64,000 bases of DNA. Origin: Symsagittifera roscoffensis. Lineage: Eukaryota > Xenacoelomorpha > Acoela > Convolutidae. Shown piece by piece: positions 9,271-19,189 of the stretch; position 1 is the first letter of the stretch, and each line of letters opens with the position of its first letter. The stretch spans positions 24,043,419 to 24,107,418 of the forward strand of contig NC_087070.1 in assembly GCF_963678635.1 (NCBI RefSeq), written 5' to 3'. A program made the position numbers and the translations under genes. A model generated the notes under the pieces. The model did not search any database. It was not told the DNA's origin and worked only from the letters and a program-made list of their open reading frames with translations.

Positions 9271-10557
9271 ATGTCAGTTGTTGCCTGTCCAATATCAGAT
9301 TTTCCTGTGATTTCAATTGATTGCTTCGATGGTGAGAATTTCAGATCTACGGTTTATTTTCTTTCGCACTGTCATACAGATCACATGGTGGGCCTTAATG
9401 AGCCTGAGCTCTTCGAAAGCTTAAAACCTTATAACATGAAAATTTCTTGTCATAAAGTTTCGGCTGCTTTGTTGAGTGCATTGCCGCTTTTATGTTTATT
9501 TAACTCCATATATAAAACGTCTTGATTCAGATAATGAGACAACATTGAATGTTTCATCGGAAGGGGACGAGACTCATATTCTAACTGTCACTCTTATTCC
9601 TGCAGGTCACTGTCCAGGTTCAGTAATGTTCCTATTATTTTCCAAAGAAAAATTTGTCCTTTCTACTGGCGATTTCAGATCACAAGTTGGTCATACGAAG
9701 CAAATCAATTATCTTTTCGACAATTTACAAGAAGTTGCTGGTCATAGTTTCGATAATATTTACATCGACACAACGTTTTGCAAAACAGATTCCAATTTCA
9801 TACTTTGTAGGGAGAGCTGTCTTTCAGCCATGTTTCAAGCCGTGTTCGCATGACTCTGTTCATTTCAAAAATATGTGGTCCATTTTTGTAACAAAACTCA
9901 CTACGGTTATGAGATTTTAAGGAAAGAGCTTTTAATGAAAGATCTTAAAACTGCCTTGCAAGCCGGGAATCCCAAGTCCTAAAGTGCTTACAATCATTCC
10001 AACTACAAGGTTCTTCACTAAAAACGAGAAAAAAACCTAGGAGATTGTTTAAAACAGTGTCTTAGAGAACCATTCGGTGCTGTTATTCTTTGCACTCTTC
10101 AGCTGACGAAAAAATTGATTTCCTTTCGAGTCTGCAGTTTGGAAGTATTACACCCTTCGATTGTCCGGATAAAGATACTCCAACTGACTCTCTGAAGGTT
10201 TTTTTAAATACGCTCAATCATCAGTATCCAAACACGTCAAACGATTTGAGTACAGAGTTGTGAAAAGAGAAAAATAAATTCAATAAGAGAGGTAAACGCA
10301 AACTGTATCTGGAGAAAATTTCAACAAATTCACCAGACTACGAATAGCATAGTGAGCCATTAAGACAACAAAGACGCTTTGTCGAAGGTGAAATTTTCGT
10401 TGGAAAGGATTTAGAAACAGTCAAAACAGCCGACGAGACAAATATTTCAACAAAAACACCAGACTATGAATACAATATTGAGTCATTGAGACAACACAGA
10501 CGCTTTGTCGAAAGTGGAGTTTTCGAGGAAAAGGATTCAGAAAGAACAGAAAATTGA
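9271..10557 (+). pseudogene. DCLRE1C: Artemis (DCLRE1C/SNM1C)-like nuclease, decayed
   Basis: The first 80 codons contain FPVISID and the metallo-beta-lactamase motif SHCHTDH. After a frame change near 9,485-9,490 come AGHCPGSVMF, STGDFR and IYIDTTFC, the family's motif 3, motif 4 and beta-CASP start. This is the arrangement of Artemis, the hairpin-opening nuclease of non-homologous end joining. The frame continues through TGA (9,851), which aligns with a Trp in the family, to a NKTHYGYE block. It then continues, with shifts and stops near 9,980-10,060, to YSLHSSADEKIDFL, which matches the last conserved beta-CASP segment. The tail has two ~42-codon repeats (10,318 and 10,444). The first has TAG (10,345) where the second has TAC. 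A further TGA is at 10,261. No introns are seen and part of the beta-CASP region is missing. Multiple lesions make this a clear pseudogene, possibly retroposed. Confidence 0.75.
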
Positions 10558-10764
10558 TCCAATTGTTCAACAATTTTTACAAACAATCTTTTACTTTTTG
10601 TACTGTATTTTTTAGTAACCGCTTGTATAAGTTTTTGTTTTCAGTTTTATTAAAACGAGGATTTTTAATCCATTTTTCAGAGGACATTTCAGTTCAGCTT
10701 TCAAACAACACAATCGAGCCGTCCTTTATCTCCTCTCAAATGCTGATTGGTGCGTTGATATTTT

Positions 10765-11100
10765 CTGAACCAACTGAACCATCTCATCTCACAATACTGA
10801 TGAGTGCGATGATAATTTTTGAACCAACTGAACCATCTCATCTCAAATACTGATGAGTGACTTAGCTGCCGTTTCAAACTGAACTATCACATATCAAATA
10901 CTGATTTTTATTTCTTATGCATACCTGAACCATCTCATCTCAAATACTGATGATGATTCCTTATGCATAACCGAACCATCTCATCTCAAATACTGATGAT
11001 GAATTCTTATGCATAACTGAACCATCTCATCTCAAAACCTGATGATGATTTCGTATGCATAACTGATCCATCTCATCTCAAATTTTGATGAGTGACTGAA
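10765..11100. repeat. ~45-55-bp minisatellite
   Basis: About six units of CTGAACCATCTCATCTCAAATACTGATGA followed by a variable TGATTCCTTATGCATAA-like segment. The central three units (10,925-11,060) are the most alike. Some units bear GAGTGCGATGAT instead of the ATGCATAA half. The core CTCAAATACTGA is shared with the 2.3-2.9- and 6.4-kb arrays. Confidence 0.8.
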
Positions 11101-11339
11101 CTGCCCCCATTTCAAATTTGAACTGCCATTTCAAACCCTAAACAGTCATTTCAATTCCTTTTCAAACCAAAACGAAAAATTTGACTTCCGCATAGTTAAC
11201 CAATGTTCTGAGATTCGTTAGGGGATTCCGCTGACAAATGGAAAAGGCCTTTTGTGTTCAAATTGCCTGTTGCTATAGATAATAAATCAATTATTCGACC
11301 TCTAACTTTTACTTTTTCATATGCAAGTTCAGTAATAAA

Positions 11340-11610
11340 CAAAAATGCGGAATATACTTACGATATGCGGAATCCGCTTACATTTGCGGATTCAGCATAC
11401 AAACTTTGCGGATTCCACTTACATTTGCGGATTCCACTTACATTTTGCGGAATCCACTTACAGTTGCGGAATCCAAAACAACTAGCTATATTTGCTTGTT
11501 GCGGAACCCGCAACAAAACAAATGTGCCGACCAAACTTACGTTACAGGTATATGTATGCGGAATCCAATGAAAATTTGTTTGTGGAATCCACTTACATTT
11601 CGGAACATAT
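11340..11610. repeat. ~19-22-bp minisatellite (GCGGAATCCACTTACATT)
   Basis: About ten copies of a GCGGA(A/T)TCC(A/G)CTTACATT-like unit lie in tandem from 11,345 to about 11,480. Looser copies run to 11,605. The unit is open on both strands, which explains several overlapping short ORFs here that I do not call genes. Confidence 0.8.
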
Positions 11611-11694
11611 TTTAAGACTTGTCTCTGGAATACAGACACAAAATTATGATCTTATCCAGTGCACAGTTTGGCCTCGTATTGTAAAGTGAAAAAA

Positions 11695-11875
11695 AAATAT
11701 TATATTTTAGTTTCATTGTCAGTGTCCACAAAAGTGAAAAAAAATCGATTATAATGGATGAAAAAAAGATTTTGTTGCCTCAAAAATTAGTAATAATAGA
11801 GTCCATTTTTAATTGATTTTAATCGATTTGTTATCACTTTTGTGGACAATGACAAGGAAACTCAATTATAATTGA
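11695..11875. mobile_element. Foldback/MITE-like element with ~50-bp inverted repeats
   Basis: 11,701-11,750 and 11,821-11,870 are inverted copies about 85% alike by eye. They include TGTCCACAAAAGTGA and AATCGATT in both arms, with about 70 bp of unique sequence between them. The arm resembles the CAGTGTCCACAAAAGT-type ends of Tc1/mariner transposons. No transposase lies inside, so it would be non-autonomous. Exact ends and a target duplication are not certain. Confidence 0.6.
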
Positions 11876-12317
11876 TTTTTGTTCATGGAACTCCATTGCG
11901 GTAGCTAGAATAAGAAGCTATCATGCTTTTTCAGTCAAGACTCAGCTAAACTTTTTTTTACTTCGCCGGTCTGATTTTAAAAAAAAAATTCTCATTCAAC
12001 CAAATGGCCATCGGATTGTGGACACTGATCGAGATTATATTTGTTCTGTCTGATCAAAATACAAGTATAGCAGCAAGTAAAGAATGAAAAAAACTTAGAA
12101 AAAAATTCATGAAAACAGCTTGTTTGCTGTATCCAGACTTTAAAAAGTTCTCTTCACCTGAAACTCACTTATTCAGAGTTTTATAAGACCTGAAATATTT
12201 GACCAAACGTGTGAAAATTGGGCATTTTTTTGTTTAGTTTGATATTGTGCCTTAAAAACTGTGGTTAGTTAGTACACGCCGATTTTTGATTCTCGTTTCA
12301 ATTTTCATTTTTAATAG
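11876..12317. other. Spacer upstream of the isolated exon
   Basis: AT-rich, with no repeat or domain recognised. It ends in a strong pyrimidine-rich acceptor (TTTCATTTTTAATAG) at 12,317. Confidence 0.4.
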
Positions 12318-12657
12318 ATACATGTAATGCTTTGCAAAGGAGTGGCTTATCTTCCACTGAAAGATGGAAACGAAACTTCAGGTGGCCCCGATTACAACAA
12401 CGCTAAATACACATACGAGAACAAAATGAACCTCACATATACGAAAGTTAATTGGTGGACATATTTTACTGTACCGTACGATCCGGGTAGCCTATTAAGC
12501 ATAAAGTTCAGATTCGATAGCCAGCAGATTGATGGGGCCAATTTCTCGCTACACTTGTTTTTTGCATTCGGAGATGTTTTTCCCACAGCAGTTTATAACG
12601 ACTTCATGTTGACAGTGGGAGAAAACGAAACAAAAACAATTTTGGTCAGACCACCAC
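12318..12657 (+). CDS. Isolated internal exon of an extracellular glycoprotein
   Basis: A 340-bp open exon is bounded by a good acceptor (12,317) and a consensus donor GTAAGT (12,658). It encodes about 113 residues with at least four N-glycosylation sequons (NET, NLT, NFS, NET). The pattern WWTYFTVPYDPG...FSLHLFFAFGDVFPT...I-L-V-R-P-P looks like a beta-sandwich ectodomain. The spacing of W-x2-F-x-VP, then F-x-FG-x2-PT, then a Pro-Pro end is reminiscent of the extracellular region of TMEM8/PGAP6 proteins. That is a weak family guess from memory. Base composition is richer in G+C than the flanks. No partner exon is recognisable within about 1.5 kb either side, so the rest may be in long introns, outside the window, or lost. 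Confidence 0.45.
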
Positions 12658-13908
12658 GTAAGTTCAACAGGCACGACAAAAATCTTTTTTTTATCATATG
12701 ATGAAATTTATGATTTATCATACAAAAACAGTTTTATATGAACATATCGTTTTTAATTGGGTTTTTAAAGAATTTTTTCCAAATACAAAAAATGCGATCA
12801 ACCCAAAAAAATTTGATTGTTTACAAAATAATTTTTCGTAAAACGTTTTTTATGGTCAATTTCGAACCTCGATTTGAGCTAATCTTTGATAGCAACATCC
12901 CATTTGCTAATTTTTTTCTTCCTCTTCGTCTGATTTGTTTTTGTTTTGCTGGGCAAATTGAGTGCAGTTTGTTTTTGCAAGCTCCTGCGGTAGAAAAGCT
13001 GTGATTTTTGCTCAGCCACTTGGTAGCTGTGTTTTAATCGAAGTTAAAAAATGAAATTTAAAAATATAATCAGTTTAACTATAGGTTAGTTGTCTCAGAA
13101 AATACCCTTACTGAAAACTGTTAACAGGATAGTGAAGTTATTTTTTCAAAGGTTTGTAAAAACTTCCTGAGACATAATACGGTCTAATTAATTCAAGATT
13201 TTTGCGATAAATTTTTTAGTACAGTTGAAAAATTTCTTTTCAAATCTGATATTTGGTTTAAAATAAACGGCACTTGTTTATGAGCAGCAAACATTGATTG
13301 ACACGTAGAATCAAATGTGTCTAAATAGAGGGGAGTGCAGTTAAAAAGTAGACAACCATCATAACATGCAGGTCAAAAAGTAGACAAATACAAGTCTTAT
13401 CATTTTTTGATGTTGAGTTCATACTATCGTCCAGTATCCTAGACACATCTCATTTTATAATAAAAAAATTCTTGTCTCAAAAGTTTTGATCTTTTAATTG
13501 AAAAAATATTGGACAAATTTCAAAGCTTCTGTATTTTTTGAGACTATTTGACTTTAAAAAGTCAAATTCAGTTTTTTTCCGATTTTGGAAATGCCACAGT
13601 ATGCATTAATTTTTTTTAAACGTTGAAACTTATATAGATAATGGGATTTAGGTTATTTTGTTCATTGAGTTAAATTTTAAAAAGCAATAACCAGTGTTGG
13701 CAAAAATGCTTGTCATACTACTTCACATTATGAAGAAAATGCTTATCATACTATTTCATACTGTTTCATAGACCAAAAAATACTATGAAAATCGAATGAT
13801 ATGCATTTTTTCCAGAGTCGCCATATATGAAATTGTATGATAAGCCTTTTTGGTTTATGGAAGTCAACCCGGGAACCGCGTTCATCAAGTGTAATATCAT
13901 TTATAAAT
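12658..13908. other. AT-rich spacer left of the retroelement
   Basis: No gene recognised. A short direct repeat (AAAAAGTAGACAA) occurs at about 13,345 and 13,376. At 13,700-13,800 there are repeated ATGCTTGTCATACTA-like words. Neither is long enough to name. Confidence 0.4.
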
Positions 13909-14262
13909 GAGTTAGGACCTTCTTGGTAATGCTCATAGAGTAATTTCAGATAAGGTATACCGTCTGATCTTATTGTCTGCCGGATAGATTCGTGCAACTT
14001 CTTAGTCTAATACCAATCTTAATCTAACTCTCATATCTCCTAGTCTCAATAACTCTAGTGTATACTGGTTTATGCAAGTCGGTCTCTCTGGAGAAGGCAA
14101 CTATGTTCTACGTTTAATTCAAATTGCTCTAGTGCTGAAACTACAAATAGTTTCAGCACTTACAAATAAGTGGGTTGTTTATTTGATGGAGTATGATTGG
14201 TTAATATTCAATATTTTATGGAGATAAAAAATCAGAATCAAATCCAATCATAAATTCTAGTT
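13909..14262 (-). repeat. 3' LTR of the retroelement
   Basis: Matches 33,423-33,787 over its whole length with about 10-15% difference by eye plus a ~15-bp indel near 13,970. It contains a 13-bp perfect hairpin with a 4-nt loop (14,131-14,160, AGTGCTGAAACTA arms). The ends do not show an obvious TG...CA pair, so the exact borders may be off by some bases. Confidence 0.7.
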
Positions 14263-14569
14263 TAGATATGGCTCCACCCATCCGGGGTTTAGAGAGTTTT
14301 AGTTTTTTAGTGTTCTACTGTAGTGGAGGATGGATGATGGCGTTCTCCTTTTAGGAGTTGGGAGCATTTGTTTTTTTAGTTTAGGAAGAAGGATGTTATC
14401 CGCTGTCCGTTGTTCGGATTTGGAATTTCCAAGAAGATGGAATCGTCGATATGAACTTATTCTTGAACTGTTGTTGTTGATCACGATTGTTTTTGGGGGA
14501 TCGTATCAAGATTTCTGATCGGTTGTGATGAGTGTTGATTTGGTTAATTAGAGAGCAACAACCTTTTCA

Positions 14570-15044
14570 GTTTTTTCGGAAAATTTAGCTGTGAATTTAT
14601 ATCCTGTTAATGTTGTAGCTCGGGCTTTTGAGTAAAGTGTAGCTGTTGTGTCCGTTGTTTCTATAGCTCGCAGTTCGGATTCGCATTGAATGACTTGGTT
14701 TTTTGCATATTTGTGTAATGTTTTTGTTCATTTCTTCACAGTCATATTGTGTGACTAGTAAATCCTGGGGTTCTGTTCGGGGGAAGGGTTGTTATGATCG
14801 GGTTCTGAAAAATTAAGAACGAGAAGGGTTTGGAAAATTAGTAGCTTTAGAATATACTTGTGTATGATAGTCATGATTAAGCATTATAAAAAGTTTTATA
14901 TCCAATTGTCTTTTTTGTGTATCTATCGTATTTATAGAATGGTATCTATGTGGTTATAAATAGGGGAGGGTAAAGATGGGCTGTTAAATTTGGTGGAGCG
15001 ATGGGTAAGGGATGGTGAATTATATTATTTAGTCTTACTTAGAT
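14570..15044. repeat. Internal repeat R1, left copy
   Basis: Matches 21,203-21,660 in the same orientation at roughly 85-90% by eye, with long shared words such as GTAGCTCGGGCTTTTGAGT and AATTAGTAGCTTTAGAATA. It lies near the 3' end of the element. Confidence 0.8.
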
Positions 15045-15971
15045 TTCAAGCTCTCTTTTTGTAGGATCCTTATTGTGTTCAACCTTTTGTGCCATTTTTG
15101 TTAGTGGTTTTTTCCTGTTTTCTTTTGATTGTGTCCTTTTCTCAAAAATCAAATCGTTTGGTTTGTGTTTCTCTTCCGACATTTTTGTGTTTTGTTCGTT
15201 TGTGTTTAGACTTGAAAGAAATCTTCAAAAGAATAAATATCCAGCTTTAAGCTGGATTTAATCCGGTTTGGGTACCGTGGGTTTTCTCTTCTTAGTCATA
15301 CTGTTAGGTTGTGGTTTGTGGTGTTTAGTAAGCTGCGTTAGTTAGTTTGCATTTTTATATAATTCTTTTCCAACCGGGTTAAAGGAAAGTTTGAAATGTG
15401 ATAAATCTGGTTAGAGTTGTTGTCAGTGAAAGTTATATCTTAAGTTCATTATTTTAAGCAATTATTCGAGGGCGAGCTGAGCGATTGTGTATACGATTGT
15501 GGGTGGGTGACTATTGAAGACTATAAAGAAGCGTCTTTGAAAAGGTTATTACTGCTTTGAATTTATATGCAACTTTTTTAATTTACTTCTCTGAAAATAT
15601 TAAGTTTAAGGCTTTTGAGGAGTTGAAATTATAAATTTATTTGCGTTTTAAGAGTATTTACTGCATTTGGGAAAAGATTTTATATATCAGTTTACTGCTG
15701 ATTTAGGGGTAAATTTTACTGCTTAATTTATTGCATTTTGTTAAAAAATTTATGATTCTACAAAAAGTTTTCTGTTTTTTACTTCGTTTTTTTTTGAAGA
15801 TGATTGATGATCGTGCCTGTGAAGACTAAAGAAAAAGGGAAAACCGTTATAAACAATGGTTAATTTTGTTCAAAATTGTTGGTATAGTTTATTTGAATCA
15901 TATTACCTTATTCGTCTGGGATGAATCCATGGTGAAAACATCGTGGATGATTTCTGATGATGTTAGTAATT
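15045..15971. repeat. Internal repeat R2, left copy
   Basis: About 0.9 kb matching 16,460-17,372. Both contain the short palindrome ATCCAGCTTTAAGCTGGAT or its variant. It carries a second copy of the C-terminal codons of the last 3' ORF. Confidence 0.8.
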
Positions 15972-16459
15972 TAGCAACAATGCTCCATTCTCGTTCGGAT
16001 GTGCCTTGAACAATGACTTTGTGTGAAGTGCCTAGTGACTTGGATCTGTACGTATACTTCAACATCGAGATGGCCATTGTTCTGTTTCAATGGGTTTCCT
16101 TTGCTGCGATGCCAAGTCGTACTTTAAATCCTTTGAGTGTAGTGACTGTAGGCAGCATATCGGGTGTATTTGCCATTCCGTGTTTGGCTTTTATGTAACC
16201 TAAATGCTGCATTACATTATTAACCTATACAAATCTTTGTGATTTTTGTTTTTAGTTATGATATTGTATTGAATTTTATCGCAAAAAGCGTTCTTGTTAA
16301 GTTCGGTTTCTTTTAAGAGCTACTCACCCTTGATCAAATCTCGTCAAAAGGAGAGTGTGGGTCACAAAGAGTGGATGTAGCACGGTGGGTTAGGCCGGCT
16401 ATAGAGCATGCTCATGACGTCCTCTCTGGTGGGATAGGCCTGGAGTGGAGTATAATTTC

Positions 16460-17372
16460 ATGGTCTCTTTTTTGTAGGGTCCTTTTGTGTTCAACCTTTT
16501 CAGCCGTTTTTGTTGCTGATTTTTTCCTGTTTCTTTTTGGTTCAGTCCTTTCTCAAAAATTAAATTTTTGGTTCGTGTTCGTCTTTCGACTTTTTAGTGT
16601 TTTATTCGTTTGTGTTTAGACTTAAAAGAATTCTTCAAAAGAATAAATATCCAGCTTTAAGCTGGTTTTAATCCGGTTTGGGTACAGTGGGTTTTCTTTT
16701 CTTAGTCATGCTGTTAGGTTGTGGTTTTTGGTGTTTAGTAAGCTGTGTTAGTTAGTTTGGATAATTATATAATTCCTTTTAGAAAATTTGAAATGTGTTA
16801 AAACTGGTTAGAGTTCGTTATCAGTGAAAGTTATAACTTAAATTCATTATTTCAAACATTTTTAGTGGGCGAGCTGTGCGATTGTGGATAGTATTGTGTA
16901 CGAGTGAATATAGAAGACTATAAGAAGCGTCTTTGAAAAGGTTAGTACTGCTTTGAATTTATAGGCAACTTTACTAATTTACTACTCTGAAAAATATTTC
17001 TTTTACGGCTTTTGGGGAGTTGAAATTATCAATTTATTTGCGTTTTGAGAGTATTTACTGCATATGGGAAAAACTTTTTTTCTTAATTTTACTGCTGTTT
17101 TGGGGGTAAATTTTACTGCTCAGTTTATTGCAATTTGTTAATATAAATTATGATTCTAGAAAAGATTTTTCTGTTTTTTATTTATTTTTTTTTGTAGATG
17201 ATTGATGCTCGTGCCTGTGAAGACCACGGAAAAAGGGAAAAGATTTATAAAGAATGGTTAGTTTTGTTCTAATTTGTTACTGTAACTTATTTAATTCAGA
17301 TTACCTTATTTTTTTGGGAAGAATCCATGGGAAAAACGTCGTGAATGATTTCTGATGATGTTAGTAATTTAC
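16460..17372. repeat. Internal repeat R2, right copy
   Basis: Counterpart of 15,045-15,971, about 1.41 kb away. The 15,972-16,459 stretch between them is not duplicated. Its minus strand carries the genuine end of the last 3' ORF. Confidence 0.8.
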
Positions 17373-18909
17373 ATATCAAGCGAAAGTTGTAATTGGTTTG
17401 GAGAAGTGGCCAAAGCAGTTCGAGTGCTTTAATTATTTTGTGTTCTTCAGTGCCAAGTGAGAATTCATATGGTGTATTCTGGATGAGGTTGTAAAGTTTA
17501 TGGTTATATCTGGTGTTTTGGACGAATTCTAGAATCGGGATTACAGCGGGCTGTAGGAATTCGTGTGAGACGATTAGTGGGCAGGATTCGTCTACTTTGA
17601 AGGTTTTGGTTAAGGGACAGAATATATACATCTGAATGATGGGATCATAATTGCGGAGGATGCCTTGTAGGTTAGTATCTTTAATACAGTAAGTGAAGTT
17701 AAGAAAATAATGAGGTATATTTGGAGGTAATGTATTGATATCTATGGTGAAATTGTCGTGCTAGTGTAATATGAATTTAATGATGTTGAATAAACTTATA
17801 GTAAGTATAGGTGTGCGTGCGTGTCTGTTTAGTTCGTAACATGACGTCGTGTGAACAGTGCAAATCACATTCTTTGGGTGAGAGGAAATGAAAGCTTAGT
17901 GAAAAGTTGTTAAATTTGTTAAAATATGAATGATATGCTTCAATATCACGGAGTGCTGCTAAAATGACGTGGTTGTATTTTTTATCTAGAGCTTTGAGAG
18001 TGAAAACGTATGGTGCTTTAATGAAGAAGTTTTCTGTTACTTGTGGGTAAGCAAACTCGTAATCGTTCAAAAAGGTGTCTTCGTTTGTTCTTATGATGTG
18101 ATGGTATGATGTGATATTCATTCGCTTTGGATGCAGTGAATCTGATAAACGAACAGTCATTTCCGACTTTTGTAGATTGTTTCGGAGTGAGTGCTGTTGT
18201 TAAAAATTAGAGTTGAGTGCTGCATTGTTCATTATCAAATGGGGTGTTATAAAATGGTAGTGACGTGGATTAGTGAAGTGATAAAACGATGTCCACAAAG
18301 GTATTGGGTATAATACGTGCTCATTAACATAATTAGGCTGCTCGTCATTAGGGTCTGAATGAAAGTAGGTGTATTGAGGGAGAAAAGCTAAACATACTTG
18401 AAGCAATCCTTTTGTGTTAGTGTGAAGTGGAAGGTTAACAATTGATTGGCCTGTTCCTGGGTGAGAGCGAAATGGAGTATAAGGAAGTTTCCTCGGTTTG
18501 TACTAGATTAAGACGGGTTTGACGATGGAGTTGGGTTTGTTAAAGGGGTGTAATTTGAAGAGGGAATTGGGGTTGATGGGTTCGATGATATTATGAATTG
18601 TGAGAGTTGGTGAATGGTTAGTGTTTGAGAGTGCTGTAGTTGTTGCCGAAGTGTGATAAAATTGTCAAGTTCATTAAATATTTGTGTGTTTACAGAGCTG
18701 TTGTTGTCGGAAGGTTCACTGGTCAAGGGGGAATATGTGGGTGTTACATTGGAAATAGACGAGGGAGTGGAAAGAGGTTCAAGTCTTATTCGGGAGTGAA
18801 GAGGTTGAAAAGGGGGTTGGGAAAATGTAGATGGGCTGGGTTCGGATTCGGCAAGTTCATCAGAGGTCTCGATATCTGAGTTATTAAATTGGGAAATAAT
18901 GTTTTGCAC
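17296..18909 (-). pseudogene. Extra 3' ORFs of the retroelement, unrecognised
   Basis: Four ORFs lie in series after the envelope-like block: 18,909-18,508 (133 codons, Ser/Pro/Thr-rich), 18,406-18,200 (aromatic and Pro-rich), 18,160-17,777 (127 codons, His/Tyr/Phe-rich) and 17,631-17,296 (111 codons, Leu/Ile-rich). They could be pieces of one reading frame. Gypsy elements normally end soon after env, so this block is unusual. The last ~25 codons lie within repeat R2, and the same C-terminal codons are present in the second R2 copy. Confidence 0.4.
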
Positions 18910-19189
18910 AGTGGTATTTGAATTAGTATCTGAATCTATGATTTGTTCTATGATTTGCTCGTATGTGTCTCCTATATTAGGTTGTTGGGTTATTAAATGT
19001 TGAATTAGGCTTTGTGGTTAATCAGATCTTGAAGTTATGAGGTCTGTCAGGGCTGTGTTTCTGAAATTTCGTGATACTAATAACAAAGGCTAATTAGGGT
19101 TGATGCTTTGTAATTGTGGTGACGTTGGCGTTGTTTTTGTGTTGTTTTGTGAATCGTCATATGTGATCGGTGTTGTTGATAGTTTGGTA

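Noticed and set aside
6870-10557. Stop-codon reassignment (TGA/TAG as sense), since one TGA in the Artemis relic aligns with a family Trp
   Set aside because: The JmjC model has no internal stops over 344 codons. The Artemis relic also has frameshifts and deletions, and its TAG pairs with TAC in the sister repeat. Ordinary decay explains all cases.
11254-11689. Overlapping ORFs of 65-105 codons at the 11.3-11.6-kb minisatellite
   Set aside because: The ~20-bp unit is simply open in several frames on both strands.
13746-13997. 83-codon minus ORF at the 3' LTR border
   Set aside because: It straddles the LTR end and flank and shows no conserved motif. It is probably incidental.
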